DNA from: Rhizobium sp. N324
GTDB taxonomy: Bacteria; Pseudomonadota; Alphaproteobacteria; Rhizobiales; Rhizobiaceae
DNA length: 64,000 nucleotides
Assembly: GCF_001664485.1 (NCBI RefSeq)
Contig: NZ_CP013634.1
Location: forward strand, 310,001-374,000
Direction of reading: 5' to 3'
Positions within the stretch are counted from its first letter, which is position 1; every line of letters starts with the position of its first letter. Both the position numbers and the translations under genes were made by a program. The notes beneath the pieces are model-generated. The model ran no database searches. It saw only the letters and a program-made list of their open reading frames with translations, and was not told where the DNA came from. Of this stretch, positions 33,464-43,020 are shown piece by piece.

Positions 33464-34189
33464 CTAGGCGAGGAGCAGTTTGGTTGTCGTGTAAATGCGG
33501 GTTTCATGGATCGCGAAGGCTGCGCATGCGGCGTCCGGATCCCGCGTCTCCAGGCCGGCGAGGATCAGCCGGTGATCGGCGATGCTCGTGGCGATCGTGC
33601 CGGGCTGCGAGACGACGCGCCTGCGGTGGCTCAGAAGATAGGAATAAAGATCGGCGGCCATGTCGGCCAGAACCGCATTGCCGCTGGAACGGTAGATGGC
33701 GGTGTGAAATTCGCGGTCGCAGATCAAAAAACGGACGGGATCGTCACAGGCGGCTTCCTGTGCCGCGATCGACTTGCCGAGATAATCAAGCGTCGACGCG
33801 TCCATCTTGACCGCGGCGGCCCTGACGACCTGTGCTTCGATCAGCAGCCGCGCCTCATGAACATTGTCGAGACTATAGGCCGCAATGTCGCGATAGCGCG
33901 CCGCCTGGACAGCCAGTTCGCCGACATCTTCCGATGCCACCACCGTGCGCGTTCCCTGCGCAACCGAGAGAATACCGTGCGTGGAAAGGATGAGGATCGC
34001 GCCGCGGACGGTCTCGCGGCTGACCGAAAGCGCGCCAGCCAGTTCACGTTCGCTGGGCAGCGGATCGCCTGTCTTGAGGATGCCGGTGGCGATAAAGGTC
34101 GCGATTTTCTGGACGACGAAGTCTTTCATCGACTTCTTCGGCGCGCCGCCCAGCGTCGCAACCTCTTCGAGCATGGCCCGCACATCCAT
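33464..34189 (-). CDS. GntR/FadR-family regulator with FCD domain
   Basis: A 241-residue regulator. The winged helix spans KKSMKDFVVQKIATFIATGI, DPLPSERELAGALSVSRETV and RGAILILSTHGILSVAQGT (about residues 18-80). The C-terminal FCD domain has DREFHTAIYRSSGN and IADHRLILAGLETRD, with histidines placed as in metal-binding FCD proteins. ATG 34189 has GGAGG 8 bases upstream; ATG 34195 has a spacing of only 2. It lies 51 bases upstream of the dehydrogenase gene. The 20-bp-arm palindrome immediately upstream covers its ribosome-binding site. Confidence 0.9.
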   Translation of the reverse strand: MDVRAMLEEVATLGGAPKKSMKDFVVQKIATFIATGILKTGDPLPSERELAGALSVSRETVRGAILILSTHGILSVAQGTRTVVASEDVGELAVQAARYRDIAAYSLDNVHEARLLIEAQVVRAAAVKMDASTLDYLGKSIAAQEAACDDPVRFLICDREFHTAIYRSSGNAVLADMAADLYSYLLSHRRRVVSQPGTIATSIADHRLILAGLETRDPDAACAAFAIHETRIYTTTKLLLA

Positions 34190-34198
34190 CGCCATGCC

Positions 34199-34251
34199 CT
34201 CCCCCTGAGGTCTACTGGTCCGGTAAGTGGGCCAGTAGACCTCAGGGGGAG
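34199..34251. promoter_or_regulatory. Perfect 20-bp inverted repeat over the gntR leader
   Basis: The left arm 34199-34218 and the right arm 34232-34251 are exact complements over 20 bases, separated by 13 bases. On the minus strand the arm next to the gene contains GGGGGAG, part of the ribosome-binding site of the GntR gene. As DNA it could be the operator of the FCD regulator; as RNA it would form a very stable hairpin sequestering the ribosome-binding site. There is no T-run. The length and perfection are unusual for a simple operator. Confidence 0.75.
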
Positions 34252-34389
34252 AGGATTGTCAAACGCTTGATGTCGGCAATCCACTCCGCCGTAATTGGGA
34301 GCGGTTTTACGAAGGGCAAGACGGCACGCGGAGAAAGTTCATCCCGCTAAAACAAGCCGGTCACGGACAAGCTCTGCCGTTCGCAATGC

Positions 34390-37032
34390 TCAACCCGCGC
34401 TTAAGACTTTGCCTAAGCGTTTGATTGCCTGCTCCAGCGGGCGGTGGCCGTCGCCATAATCCTCCCAGGCCGATGATTTCGACAGCAGCGCCGGCACGGT
34501 GCGGATGGTGAAGCGTTTGGGGTCGAGATCCGATTTGACCTGGCTCCAGGTCAGCGGCATCGACACGGTGGCGCCCGGCCGGGCACGGGGCGACAAAGGT
34601 GCCACCGCCGTCGCCATCCGGTCATTGCGGAGATAGTCGAGGAAGATGCGGCCGTTCCGCAGGCTCTTGGTCATCTTGATCAGATAGAGATCGGGATTGT
34701 CGCGCGCCATCTGCTGGCAGACGTCATGCGCGAAGCTCTTCGCCTCCGCCCAGGAAAGCGGCTTGCGCTTGTTGATCGCAAGCGGCGTGACGACATGCAG
34801 GCCCTTGCCGCCTGTTGTCTTGCAGAAACCGACGAGACCGAGCGCCTCGAGACGATCGCGCATCTCGCGGGCGGCGGAAACGACCGTCGAGAACGGCACG
34901 TCGGGGCCGGGGTCGAGGTCGAACACCAGCCGGCCGGGCACCTCCGGCTTATGCGGTTCACAATTCCAGGGATGCAACTCGACGGCGCCGATCTGCGCGA
35001 CGGCGGCCAGGCCCTCGACCCGGTCGATCTGCAGATAGGGTTTCTTGTCGCCGAAGACCTTGACGAGTTCGAGAAGGTTCGAGGTGCCGGGCATCGCATG
35101 GCGCTGGAAGAACTGCTCGCCGCCGAGCCCATCGGGCGTACGGATGATCGAACAGGGACGCCCCTCGATATGCGTGATCATCCAGCCGCCGACGGCTTCA
35201 TAATAGCGGGCGAGCTCCTCCTTGGTCACCGGCCGACGGTCATTGGCATCCGGCCACAGCGGCTTGTCCGGATTGGAGATCATCACCCCCATCACCTCGG
35301 CCTTGGCGCCCATTCGGCGGGCGGGCCTCGCCTTCACCTCCGCCGCCGGCTCCGGCACCTCGGTCTCTTCAGGCCTGGCCGGCCGTTCGGCCTTGACCTC
35401 TCTCGCCGGCTTGTCCTCGCGCAAGCCCTTGAAGGCCGCTTGGCGGACGATGCCGTCGGCGGTCCAGCCGGCGAATTCGATTTCCGCCACCAGCTTGGGC
35501 TTCAGCCAGGTGACCTCGGCCTCCTTCTTCGGCGCGCCGATGCCGGTGAAGGGCGATTTCGTCGCCTCGAGCGCCTGCAGCTTCGGCAGCAGCGTTTCCA
35601 CTTTCTTGGCGCCATATCCCGTGCCGACGCGGCCGACATAGACGAAGTGGTCGCCGCGGTAGACGCCGACCAGCAGCGATCGGAATTTGCCGTTGGTCTT
35701 GGCATAGGCGCCGATCACCACTTCATGGCCGGCGCGGCATTTCGACTTCGCCCAGCTGTCGGTGCGGCCGGATTGATAGGGCGCATCGCCCTGTTTGGAG
35801 ACGATGCCTTCCAGCGACAGTTTGCAGGCGGAGCGCAGGACCGCATCGCCGCCGGTCTCGAAATGCTCGACGAAACGGATCCGAGGCTCATCGCCGGCCT
35901 CCGACAGCAGGCTTTGCAGCCGCGCCTTGCGCTCGACGACGGGCAGAGAGCGCAGGTCCTCGCCACCGTTGTAGAGAAGATCGAAGGCGAAATAAACGAG
36001 ATCGCCGGTCCTGCCTTCCGAAATGGCGGCCTGCAGGGCGGCGAAATCCGGGGCGCCATGATCGTCGAGAGCGCAGATCTCGCCGTCGATGATGGCGTCG
36101 GGCAGCGCCGATGCCGCCTCGGCGATCTCGGGATATTTGCCGGTCCAGTCGAGCCCTTTCCGGGTCTTCAGCGTCACCTCGCCCTCGAGTATGCGCATCT
36201 GGATACGGTAGCCGTCGAACTTGATCTCGTGGATCCAGCCCTCGCCGGGCGGCGGACGCTCCAGGGTCTGGCAAAGCTGTGGCGCAATGAAATCCGGGAG
36301 GTCGATTGGCGCTGTTTTCGGCGTCCTGCCGGTTCGGCCCTCCTCCTTCCTCTCTTCGGCGGCCAGCCCGTGATTGCTGTCCCAGACCGCATCCGCCTTG
36401 AGATCGCCGCCCTTGAGCATGAACGGCTTTGGCTTGCGGCCCTTGCCGGCGGCGATTGCGTCCATCGTCCGGCCGGAGGCGACAGAGGTGTCGTTCTCGT
36501 CAAGCACCGCTGCGCCGTCTTCCTCGACCGAGAATTCGTCATGGTGCTTGATCAGCAGCCAGTTGGTTCGCTTGCCGCCGTTGCGATCGTTGCGCATGCG
36601 CACCAGCACGAAGCTGCCGTGCAGCCGTTCGCCTTCCAGGGTGAACTTGAAGTCGCCCTTGGCAAGCGCCTGTTGCGGGCTCTTCTTTCCCTCGGGCTCC
36701 CAATAGCCGCGGTCCCACAGCATCACCGTGCCGCCGCCATACTGGCCTTTCGGGATCGTGCCTTCGAAGTCGCCATAATCGAGCGGGTGATCCTCGACCT
36801 CGACGGCCAGCCGCTTGTCGTGCGGATCGAGAGACGGGCCTTTGGTCACAGCCCAGGATTTGAAGACGCCGTCGAGCTCCAGCCGCAAATCGTAATGCAG
36901 CCGGGTGGCGTCATGTTTCTGGATGACGAAGCGGTGACGGTTGCTGCGGGCGATCTGCTTCTCGCCGCTCGGCTCCGCCGTCTTTTGAAAGTCGCGCTTC
37001 GATCGATATGTCGAGAGGTTGTCACTGGCCAT
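34390..37032 (-). CDS. ligD: ATP-dependent DNA ligase D
   Basis: An 880-residue multidomain enzyme of bacterial non-homologous end joining. Order: 3'-phosphoesterase domain (about 30-190, with [16 protein letters not shown] at 40-55), ATP-dependent ligase domain (about 250-540, nucleophile K271 in EIKFDGYRI, oligonucleotide-binding part around [19 protein letters not shown]), and a C-terminal primase/polymerase domain (about 600-870, with [13 protein letters not shown] carrying the catalytic aspartates and TTGGKGLHV). This phosphoesterase-ligase-polymerase order is the rhizobial one. Ku is not encoded nearby. The ATG at 37032 gives the normal N-terminus [15 protein letters not shown]. Confidence 0.95.
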   Translation of the reverse strand: MASDNLSTYRSKRDFQKTAEPSGEKQIARSNRHRFVIQKHDATRLHYDLRLELDGVFKSWAVTKGPSLDPHDKRLAVEVEDHPLDYGDFEGTIPKGQYGGGTVMLWDRGYWEPEGKKSPQQALAKGDFKFTLEGERLHGSFVLVRMRNDRNGGKRTNWLLIKHHDEFSVEEDGAAVLDENDTSVASGRTMDAIAAGKGRKPKPFMLKGGDLKADAVWDSNHGLAAEERKEEGRTGRTPKTAPIDLPDFIAPQLCQTLERPPPGEGWIHEIKFDGYRIQMRILEGEVTLKTRKGLDWTGKYPEIAEAASALPDAIIDGEICALDDHGAPDFAALQAAISEGRTGDLVYFAFDLLYNGGEDLRSLPVVERKARLQSLLSEAGDEPRIRFVEHFETGGDAVLRSACKLSLEGIVSKQGDAPYQSGRTDSWAKSKCRAGHEVVIGAYAKTNGKFRSLLVGVYRGDHFVYVGRVGTGYGAKKVETLLPKLQALEATKSPFTGIGAPKKEAEVTWLKPKLVAEIEFAGWTADGIVRQAAFKGLREDKPAREVKAERPARPEETEVPEPAAEVKARPARRMGAKAEVMGVMISNPDKPLWPDANDRRPVTKEELARYYEAVGGWMITHIEGRPCSIIRTPDGLGGEQFFQRHAMPGTSNLLELVKVFGDKKPYLQIDRVEGLAAVAQIGAVELHPWNCEPHKPEVPGRLVFDLDPGPDVPFSTVVSAAREMRDRLEALGLVGFCKTTGGKGLHVVTPLAINKRKPLSWAEAKSFAHDVCQQMARDNPDLYLIKMTKSLRNGRIFLDYLRNDRMATAVAPLSPRARPGATVSMPLTWSQVKSDLDPKRFTIRTVPALLSKSSAWEDYGDGHRPLEQAIKRLGKVLSAG

Positions 37033-37222
37033 GGTCGTTCCCGCAAGCAGCATCCACGCACGAAATGCCGGCCGGCGGCTGGAAGTTCCATGATGGCCTT
37101 TTCCAGCGGCGGTCTTGCCGGCGCATTCGGTCTGTCGGCGACAAAAGCGACGAAAAAATTTCGCCGGCGCGTCGCATCGTTCTCGTGCTTCAAACGTTAA
37201 TTGCTACCACCGGGATGCAAAC

Positions 37223-38989
37223 ATGCGCGTTGACCAATGGCTCTCTCTTCTCATCATCGCGCTCATGATGGGTGCCTTCGTATGGGGCCGTTACCGATAC
37301 GATATCGTCGCCGTGAGTTCGCTTCTCCTAGCAGTCATCGTCGGCATCGTCCCTGCTAAAATTGCCTTTTCCGGTTTTGCCGATGACATCGTCATCATCG
37401 TCGGCAGCGCGCTGATCGTCAGTGCGGCGATATCGAGATCCGGGATCATGGATCTGGCGCTGCGCCGATTTTCTCCGGAAAGACGCGGGCCGCGGATGCA
37501 GCTGATCATTCTGGTCGCCATCGTCGCCGCCCTGTCGGCTTTCGTCAAGAATATCGGGGCGCTGGCGATCATGATCCCGGTTGCCGTGCAGATGGCCCGC
37601 AAATCCCGCGTCTCGCCGTCGATGTTCCTGATGCCGATGTCTTTCGCCTCGCTGCTCGGAGGGCTGATGACGCAGATCGGCACATCGCCGAATATCATCG
37701 TTTCCCGGGTGCGCGAGGAGATCACCGGGCAGCCGTTCACGATGTTCGACTATACGCCCGTCGGCCTGGCGCTCTCGGTCGCCGGCGTTGTCTTTCTGGC
37801 GCTGTTCTACAAGCTGCTGCCTGAGAGATCGCGGGTGGAAACGTCGATGGATGAGGCGGTGGCGATCAAGAACTACACGACCGAAGCCAAGGTCATCTCG
37901 CCGTCGGCGGCGATCGGCCGCTCCGTCAGCTGGCTGCAGAAGCCGGCCGGCGGCGATGCGATGGTGACGGCGATTATCGGCGGCAGCGGCCAAAGACGAA
38001 CGCCGCTTCCCGACACCGTGCTCAAGGATGGCGATCTTCTGATTATCGAGGGCGAGCAAAGCGCCCTCGACAAGATCGTCAGCGAGGCCAGGCTGCAGCT
38101 GTCCGATCGTAAACACGAGCCGGAGATGCGCCAGGATATCAGTTCCGTCGAAGCTATCGTCGGCGAACATTCCCGCCTGATCGGCGTCAGCGCCAAAGAC
38201 GTCTCGCTCTTCCACAATACCGGCCTCAACCTTCTTGCCGTCAGCCGCCGCGACAGGCGCATCACCGAGCGTCTGGGCGAGATCAAAATCCGCAACGGCG
38301 ACGTCCTGGTGCTGCAGGGCGACTTGCAGAAGCTGCCGGATCTCTTGCGCGAATGGGGCTGCCTGCCGCTGGTCGAACGGGATTTGAAGCTCGGCAACGC
38401 CCGCAACGGCATGATCCCCGTCATCATCCTGCTGGCGACGATGGCGGCGACGGCCTTCGGCGGCATCCCCGTCGCGACGGCATTTTTCGCCGCCGCCTTT
38501 CTGATGGTGGTTACCGGGTCCATTCCCTTGCGCGAGGTCTACCATCATCTCGATGCGCCCATTCTGATCATGCTGGCCGCGCTGATCCCGATCAGCGATT
38601 CGCTCAGAACCACCGGAACGACCGACATCATCGCCGACCTGCTGTCGCGCACCGCCGAGATGCTGCCGCCGTTCGGCGCTCTGGCATTGATCCTGGTTGC
38701 GGCCATGGCCGTGACGCCGTTTTTGAACAATGCAGCGACCGTTCTGGTCATGGCGCCGATCGCCGCGACCTTTGCCGCCAAGCTCGGCTACCGGCCCGAC
38801 GCCTTTCTGATGGCGGTGGCGATCGGCGCCGGCTGTGATTTCCTCACGCCGATCGGCCACCAGTGCAACACGCTGGTCATGGCGCCGGGCGGATATCGAT
38901 TTGGCGACTATGCGCGATTGGGCCTGCCGCTCTCACTCATCGTCGTGCTGGTCAGCGTGCCGGCCCTGCTGGCCGTCTGGCCGATCTGA
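37223..38989 (+). CDS. SLC13-type transporter with two TrkA-C (RCK_C) domains
   Basis: A 588-residue membrane protein. Membrane segments at both ends flank two cytoplasmic RCK_C domains: one around WLQKPAGGDAMVTAIIGGSG to LIIEGEQSALDKI and one around SRLIGVSAKDVSLFH to LVLQGDLQKLPDLL. MSFASLLGGLMTQIGTSPNI in the first half and AIGAGCDFLTPIGHQCNTLV in the second match the paired substrate loops of CitMHS/SLC13-like (DASS) permeases. These transport dicarboxylates, sulfate or related anions. The ATG at 37223 was chosen because it precedes the first membrane segment; upstream in-frame sequence is antisense ligD leader. Confidence 0.88.
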   Translation: MRVDQWLSLLIIALMMGAFVWGRYRYDIVAVSSLLLAVIVGIVPAKIAFSGFADDIVIIVGSALIVSAAISRSGIMDLALRRFSPERRGPRMQLIILVAIVAALSAFVKNIGALAIMIPVAVQMARKSRVSPSMFLMPMSFASLLGGLMTQIGTSPNIIVSRVREEITGQPFTMFDYTPVGLALSVAGVVFLALFYKLLPERSRVETSMDEAVAIKNYTTEAKVISPSAAIGRSVSWLQKPAGGDAMVTAIIGGSGQRRTPLPDTVLKDGDLLIIEGEQSALDKIVSEARLQLSDRKHEPEMRQDISSVEAIVGEHSRLIGVSAKDVSLFHNTGLNLLAVSRRDRRITERLGEIKIRNGDVLVLQGDLQKLPDLLREWGCLPLVERDLKLGNARNGMIPVIILLATMAATAFGGIPVATAFFAAAFLMVVTGSIPLREVYHHLDAPILIMLAALIPISDSLRTTGTTDIIADLLSRTAEMLPPFGALALILVAAMAVTPFLNNAATVLVMAPIAATFAAKLGYRPDAFLMAVAIGAGCDFLTPIGHQCNTLVMAPGGYRFGDYARLGLPLSLIVVLVSVPALLAVWPI

Positions 38990-39033
38990 CCCATGCCTGA
39001 GCTGGGTGTTCGGGTAACCACTGCGAGGCAATT

Positions 39034-39058
39034 CAGGCTGCGCCGTCGGCGCAGCCTG
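39034..39058. terminator. Bidirectional hairpin between convergent genes
   Basis: CAGGCTGCGCC and its exact complement with loop GTC form an 11-bp stem, located between the transporter stop (38989) and the small gene ending at 39065. The position between convergent genes suggests a shared terminator, though T-runs are absent. Confidence 0.6.
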
Positions 39059-39064
39059 GCGGCA

Positions 39065-39307
39065 TTACTTCCACTGCGTCCCGTCGGCGCCGGCGCAGCC
39101 ATAGGGTGGCAGAGACGTGGCGAAGGTGGTTTTCAGCTTGGCGCAGCCCCAGCTGTTGATCGGGCCGGGCATGGCATTGTTGAGCGTGATGCCGATTTCA
39201 TCATAGGGGCTGTCGGTGTTGCTGACATAGCGATACCAGCGAAAACCGGTAAAGACGACGACGGCCAGAGCGATGACCAGCAGCAGGCGAAGCAATTTTC
39301 TCATCAT
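39065..39307 (-). CDS. Small membrane-anchored or exported hypothetical protein (80 aa)
   Basis: The protein opens with MMRKLLRLLLVIALAVVVFT, an evident signal peptide or membrane anchor, and ends with two cysteines in SWGCAKLKT and PPYGCAGADG that could form a disulfide in the periplasm. AAGGAAAT precedes the ATG pair. No family is recognised. Convergent with the SLC13-type gene. Confidence 0.65.
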   Translation of the reverse strand: MMRKLLRLLLVIALAVVVFTGFRWYRYVSNTDSPYDEIGITLNNAMPGPINSWGCAKLKTTFATSLPPYGCAGADGTQWK

Positions 39308-39333
39308 ATTTCCTTTAAGTGCAAACGCTGCCG

Positions 39334-39443
39334 TTTAGAGCATGTCGCGCAAAAGTGCGCAGCGGTTTTGCGACAACGACATGCGTTAAAACAAAGGCCT
39401 AAAGCACGAGAAGCGAATCTGAAAGATCGCGACGCGCTTTAGC
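39334..39443. repeat. RIME-like intergenic palindromic element
   Basis: Two adjacent imperfect palindromes make up this element: GCATGTCG...CGACATGC (39340-39384, with inner CGCAAAA/TTTTGCG) and CTAAAGC...GCTTTAG (39399-39442). The layout and the AGAGCATG start resemble the rhizobial intergenic mosaic elements, and the element at 61205-61319 has the same plan. It occupies most of the gap between the small gene and the DUF606 pair. Confidence 0.65.
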
Positions 39444-39572
39444 ACTCCGATGCCGAAGCCGAAAGCTCCGGCCGGATACAGGACGCGGCAATTCTGCAGC
39501 GTCTTTTGCGGCTCCTGAAAAGCGGCGCGCGCTGTGGTAGCAATCTGAAAAACTCCGGGCGCAATCGATTCT

Positions 39573-40073
39573 ATGACGGGATCTGCAATGACCATCGAAG
39601 CGGCACGCAATCCGCATCCCATCTATTTCATCGGCGCTTTTGCGACCGGTGGGCTTCTGACGTTTATGGTGCATCTCAATGGGGAGCTGGCACGTTACGG
39701 CAATCCGCTGTTCTCCTCCTGGACCGCTCACGGCACAGGCATGGTCGCCGCCGTCATTCTTCTTTTGGCGCTCTACCGCCGGCGCAGACCGATGGCGGGA
39801 AAAACCGGCCTCGCACCTTTGTGGGCCTATCTCGGCGGGGTATCCGGCGCCGCAACAGTCATTTTGACCTCGACGACGGTCAACTCGCCGCTCGGGCTCT
39901 CCGGCACCCTGGCTTTGGGACTGGCAGGCCAGGTCGCCTTCAGCCTGGCGGCCGACAGCTGGGGATTGTTCGGTCTGCCGAAACGGCGCCCGGATATCAG
40001 AGATATCGCCGCGCTCGGCCTGGTCGTCACCGGCGGTGCGCTCATCATCCTGTTCGGGCGAGGTGGAGCATGA
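39573..40073 (+). CDS. DUF606/YdcZ-type DMT membrane protein (first of a pair)
   Basis: A 166-residue protein with about five membrane segments: PIYFIGAFATGGLLTFMVHL, then NGELARYGNPLFSSWTAHGT typical of the DMT YdcZ family, and LGLVVTGGALIILFGRGG at the end. Members are half-size members of the drug/metabolite transporter superfamily, often encoded in pairs. It overlaps the next gene by 4 bp (ATGA). Substrate unknown. Confidence 0.82.
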   Translation: MTGSAMTIEAARNPHPIYFIGAFATGGLLTFMVHLNGELARYGNPLFSSWTAHGTGMVAAVILLLALYRRRRPMAGKTGLAPLWAYLGGVSGAATVILTSTTVNSPLGLSGTLALGLAGQVAFSLAADSWGLFGLPKRRPDIRDIAALGLVVTGGALIILFGRGGA

Positions 40074-40510
40074 TGGTCTTCATTCTCCTGGCGTGCCTCG
40101 GCGGCGTGCTCGTCGGCCTCAGCCGCCAGCTCAATGGGCGTTTGAGCATCTCCACCACGCCGCTGATCGCATCCTTCTGGAACCATGCCGTCGGCTTTGC
40201 CGTCCTCACCTGCCTCGGCCTCTTTGTCGGCGGCCTGCTTCCGGCAGGCGCCGCCGAGGCGCCCTGGTATATCTATCTCGGCGGTCCGATCGGCGTCGTC
40301 TTCGTGGCGGCGGGCAGCTGGGCGATCGCGCGCATCGGCGCGGTCAATGCGGCGCTGCTGATCATTGGCGGCCAGATGGTGACCGGGGTGGCTTTCGATT
40401 ATCTCAGCGCCGTTCCAACCTCGTTCTGGGCGAACGCGACCGGAATTGTTCTGATTATCGCCGGAATGACGGTCAGCCGCAGCCGACGCAAAACCGGCGG
40501 CTCGCGATAG
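40070..40510 (+). CDS. DUF606/YdcZ-type DMT membrane protein (second of a pair)
   Basis: A 146-residue protein beginning MMVFILLACLGGVLVGLSRQ with LNGRLSISTTPLIASFWNHA and GGPIGVVFVAAGSWAIARIG. It is homologous to the preceding protein and probably forms a heteromeric transporter with it. ATG 40070 overlaps the previous stop; an open frame further upstream runs antisense or out of frame to real genes. Confidence 0.82.
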   Translation: MMVFILLACLGGVLVGLSRQLNGRLSISTTPLIASFWNHAVGFAVLTCLGLFVGGLLPAGAAEAPWYIYLGGPIGVVFVAAGSWAIARIGAVNAALLIIGGQMVTGVAFDYLSAVPTSFWANATGIVLIIAGMTVSRSRRKTGGSR

Positions 40511-40560
40511 CCGACAGCAATGCTGCCGGCGTTGCCAGAAACAGCGGATGTTCTCGGAAT

Positions 40561-40785
40561 TTACAGGCTGGTTCGTTCGTCAAGGGTAGAAAGAGCGTCC
40601 TGCAGTCTCAGCGCCGCCAATGCCTTCGTCGCCTCGTCCGGAGACCATCCCGCCTCCAGCGCCGCGGCCAGCACCAGCGATTCCGTTTGAAGCTCGAGCT
40701 TCTCGTAAAGCGGCTCGATGGCTTCGCGCGCTGTGACGAGGTGCTGATCCGGTGGAGTGATCGATGTCGCGGCAACCGTAGGCAT
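40561..40785 (-). CDS. Small hypothetical protein (74 aa)
   Basis: A helical, Leu/Ala-rich protein beginning MPTVAATSITPPDQHLVTAR with a UBA-like stretch AALEAGWSPDEATKALAALR. AGGAGGAGC lies just before the ATG. No family is recognised. It stands alone between convergent and divergent neighbours. Confidence 0.6.
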   Translation of the reverse strand: MPTVAATSITPPDQHLVTAREAIEPLYEKLELQTESLVLAAALEAGWSPDEATKALAALRLQDALSTLDERTSL

Positions 40786-40854
40786 AATGCTCCTCCTATT
40801 GAACGCTAAGGTTCGAAACCCATTAGGGGCATCCTTGTTCCGTCTTGTTTCGTT

Positions 40855-41712
40855 TCACATCGCCTTTTTGGCCTTCGGGCGGCGTTGCGAAAAAAGACGA
40901 TACCACATATGGCGAAATTTCCTCCACCTTAGAAATGCGCGAACGAGAATTGCCGGCGGGATCTTCCTGTGATCGCCGATCGTCCCCTGCCGGGTGACCG
41001 GCGCGTTCGGATCGAGCACAAAGGCGACCAGCATGCTCGGGGCCGCCGCTTCGACCTCGAGCCTGCCCCCCGATAAAGCCAGTCCCTGTTCGCCTTCGGC
41101 GAAGGTCTGCGCGCCGGCGGCGACGGAACCGGTGAAGACGTAGAAATAGAGGTCCCGGCCCTGCTGATAGGGGAATTCCACCCTTGCGCCCGCCTCCAGC
41201 CGGATGTCGAAGACGTCGATCGTGCTGCGGACATAAAATGGCGCACCTTCTCCCTCCGGTCCGACCAGGTGCCGCCAGGTGTTTGCCGCGGCCGCCGGGA
41301 CCGGTCCGTACTGGATCTTCGGCTCGAGATCGGCTGCGCGGGGTCGAATAAGAATCTGCAGCATCCGCAGCGGCGGGTCGGATGCCAGCGTCTCTTCGGA
41401 ATGCCAGAAGCTTGCGCCGGCATTCATCACCATCAGGTGGTCGCGGTCGATCACCAGCCGGCCGGTGGCCCTGTCGTCGTGACGCATGACGCCGTCGGGC
41501 ACCCAGGAAATGATCTCGTCGTTCCGGTGCTCATGCATCGCGATCTGCCGGCCGGGATCAAGAAGGGATTCGACGACCATGGCGAGCGGGCCATGGCCGT
41601 GATCGGTCGGCCTCGGCTTCAGCCATCCCGGCATATTGACGTGGGCGACGAAGCCGCCCGCATCCCGCACCACGAAGGTTCGTTCGCCCTTGAGCAGCAC
41701 CGCATCCTCCAT
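40855..41712 (-). CDS. Pirin-family protein
   Basis: A 285-residue bicupin of the pirin family. The N-terminal cupin has the metal-binding histidines in the pattern HEHRNDEIISWVPDG with MRHDDRATGR and a further site near NAGASFWHSEE; the second cupin includes FDIRLEAGARVEFPYQQGRD and a YFYVFTGSVAAG strand. The family includes quercetinase-like oxygenases and redox sensors. The usual LxxHPH motif near the N-terminus is replaced by HGPLAMVV, so it is a diverged pirin. Single gene. Confidence 0.82.
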   Translation of the reverse strand: MEDAVLLKGERTFVVRDAGGFVAHVNMPGWLKPRPTDHGHGPLAMVVESLLDPGRQIAMHEHRNDEIISWVPDGVMRHDDRATGRLVIDRDHLMVMNAGASFWHSEETLASDPPLRMLQILIRPRAADLEPKIQYGPVPAAAANTWRHLVGPEGEGAPFYVRSTIDVFDIRLEAGARVEFPYQQGRDLYFYVFTGSVAAGAQTFAEGEQGLALSGGRLEVEAAAPSMLVAFVLDPNAPVTRQGTIGDHRKIPPAILVRAFLRWRKFRHMWYRLFSQRRPKAKKAM

Positions 41713-41835
41713 GCTTGCAAGGCGATTATGCAGCAGAAGGGCGCGTCAATGCCATCGCTGACCGTGCATGTTCATCGGCCGGCCGCAAGCCGGAAGGTGG
41801 GGAACGCCGCCCGCCGTCATTCAAGCCACGCCCTC

Positions 41836-42723
41836 TCAGGCGAGGTATTTCGTAAACCAGTCGACCGTTCGCTGCCAGGCGAGCTTGGCCGCCGCTTCGT
41901 CGTAGCGCGGCGTGGAATCATTGTGGAAGCCGTGGTTGACGTCGGGATAGACATAGGCCTCGTAGGTTTTTTGAGAGGATTTCAGCGCCGTTTCATAGGC
42001 CGGCCAGCCTTCGTTGATGCCCTTGTCCAGTCCGGCATAATGGAGAAGCAGCGGCGCCTTGATCTTCGGCACGTCCTCGGCGCGCGGCTGCCTGCCGTAG
42101 AAAGGCACGGCGGCGGCAAGTTCGGGATAGGCGACCGCCGCGGCATTGGCGACGCCGCCGCCATAGCAGAAGCCGGTGATGCCGACCTTGCCGGTGGTGA
42201 GATCGCTCTTCATCAGAAACTCCACGGCCGCGAAGAAGTCATTCATCAGCTTTTCCGGGTCGACCTTCTGCTGCAGCTCCCGCCCCTTTTCGTCATTGCC
42301 GGGGTAACCTCCGACCGACGTCAGCCCGTCCGGCGCCAGGGCGATGAAACCGGCCTTTGCCACACGCCGCGCCACGTCCTCGATATAGGGGTTGAGGCCT
42401 CTGTTCTCGTGCACGACCACGACGGCGGCGACTTTGCCGGCGGCGTTTTTCGGGCGGACGAGATAGCCGCGGACGTCGCCATTTCCTTTCGGCGAGGGAT
42501 AGGTGATGTATTCGGCTGTTATATCGGGATCGGTGAATTCGACCTGGGTCGCCAGCGCATAATCGGGGCTCAGCGACGAGAGAATGGCGGCTGCCGTCAG
42601 CCCGCCGACGGCGAATTTGCCGGCCCGGTCGAGAAACTCGCGTTTGGTGATCTTCCCATGCGCGTAATAATCGTAGAGTTCGAGAAGTTCCTGCGGGAAA
42701 TCCTTGGCTGTCATGCGGGTCAT
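41836..42723 (-). CDS. Dienelactone hydrolase family protein with Tat-like N-terminus
   Basis: A 295-residue alpha/beta hydrolase. [12 protein letters not shown] carries the nucleophile cysteine (G-x-C-x-G-G) typical of dienelactone hydrolase; [19 protein letters not shown] precedes it, and D and H appear in [13 protein letters not shown] and [11 protein letters not shown]. An extra N-terminal helix region ([20 protein letters not shown]) is followed by [19 protein letters not shown], a hydrophobic segment suggesting export. AGGAGGAG lies before the ATG at 42723. Substrate unknown. Confidence 0.88.
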   Translation of the reverse strand: MTRMTAKDFPQELLELYDYYAHGKITKREFLDRAGKFAVGGLTAAAILSSLSPDYALATQVEFTDPDITAEYITYPSPKGNGDVRGYLVRPKNAAGKVAAVVVVHENRGLNPYIEDVARRVAKAGFIALAPDGLTSVGGYPGNDEKGRELQQKVDPEKLMNDFFAAVEFLMKSDLTTGKVGITGFCYGGGVANAAAVAYPELAAAVPFYGRQPRAEDVPKIKAPLLLHYAGLDKGINEGWPAYETALKSSQKTYEAYVYPDVNHGFHNDSTPRYDEAAAKLAWQRTVDWFTKYLA

Positions 42724-42909
42724 GGTGGCTCCTCCTGGCCTCGGTTTCTCACAGCATCCTACACAGGTAAACTCGCGGTTCTTTTCAACATTTCGAGAGA
42801 TTGGCGTGAGGCCCGAATTCGCCTCCCGCCTCAGGCGCGTGCGGGCGCTCCCATGCTGCAATCCACGTCCGGCCGGTCGCGGCGCGCAATCGGCAGCCGC
42901 CTACCGATC

Positions 42910-42998
42910 TATGAAAATAAATTTCATACTCCTGCTGTGAGGCCCGTTTTCTATTGACGCCTCTCGTTTTTTGTCCCAACTTAAAGAAAATAAATTAC
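42910..42998. promoter_or_regulatory. Regulatory region with repeated GAAAATAAATT motif
   Basis: A 19-base palindrome (TATGAAA and TTTCATA around 5 bases, 42910-42928) contains GAAAATAAATTTC; a near copy, GAAAATAAATTAC, lies at 42986-42998, 73 bases away (about seven DNA turns). A TTGACG element sits between them (42954-42959). The motif resembles GAAA-N-TTTC sites of RpiR-type regulators; an RpiR gene is at 56944. Upstream of the oxidoreductase/importer operon. Confidence 0.45.
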
Positions 42999-43020
42999 CT
43001 AAACTGGGAACTTGATCGGC

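Noticed and set aside
34726..37200. 824-codon plus-strand frame
   Set aside because: It lies opposite ligD, whose full domain set is recognisable; the plus-strand product has shadow-type composition.
37328..38860. 510-codon minus-strand frame rich in Arg, His and Asp
   Set aside because: Antisense to the SLC13-type membrane protein; composition is the mirror of hydrophobic codons.
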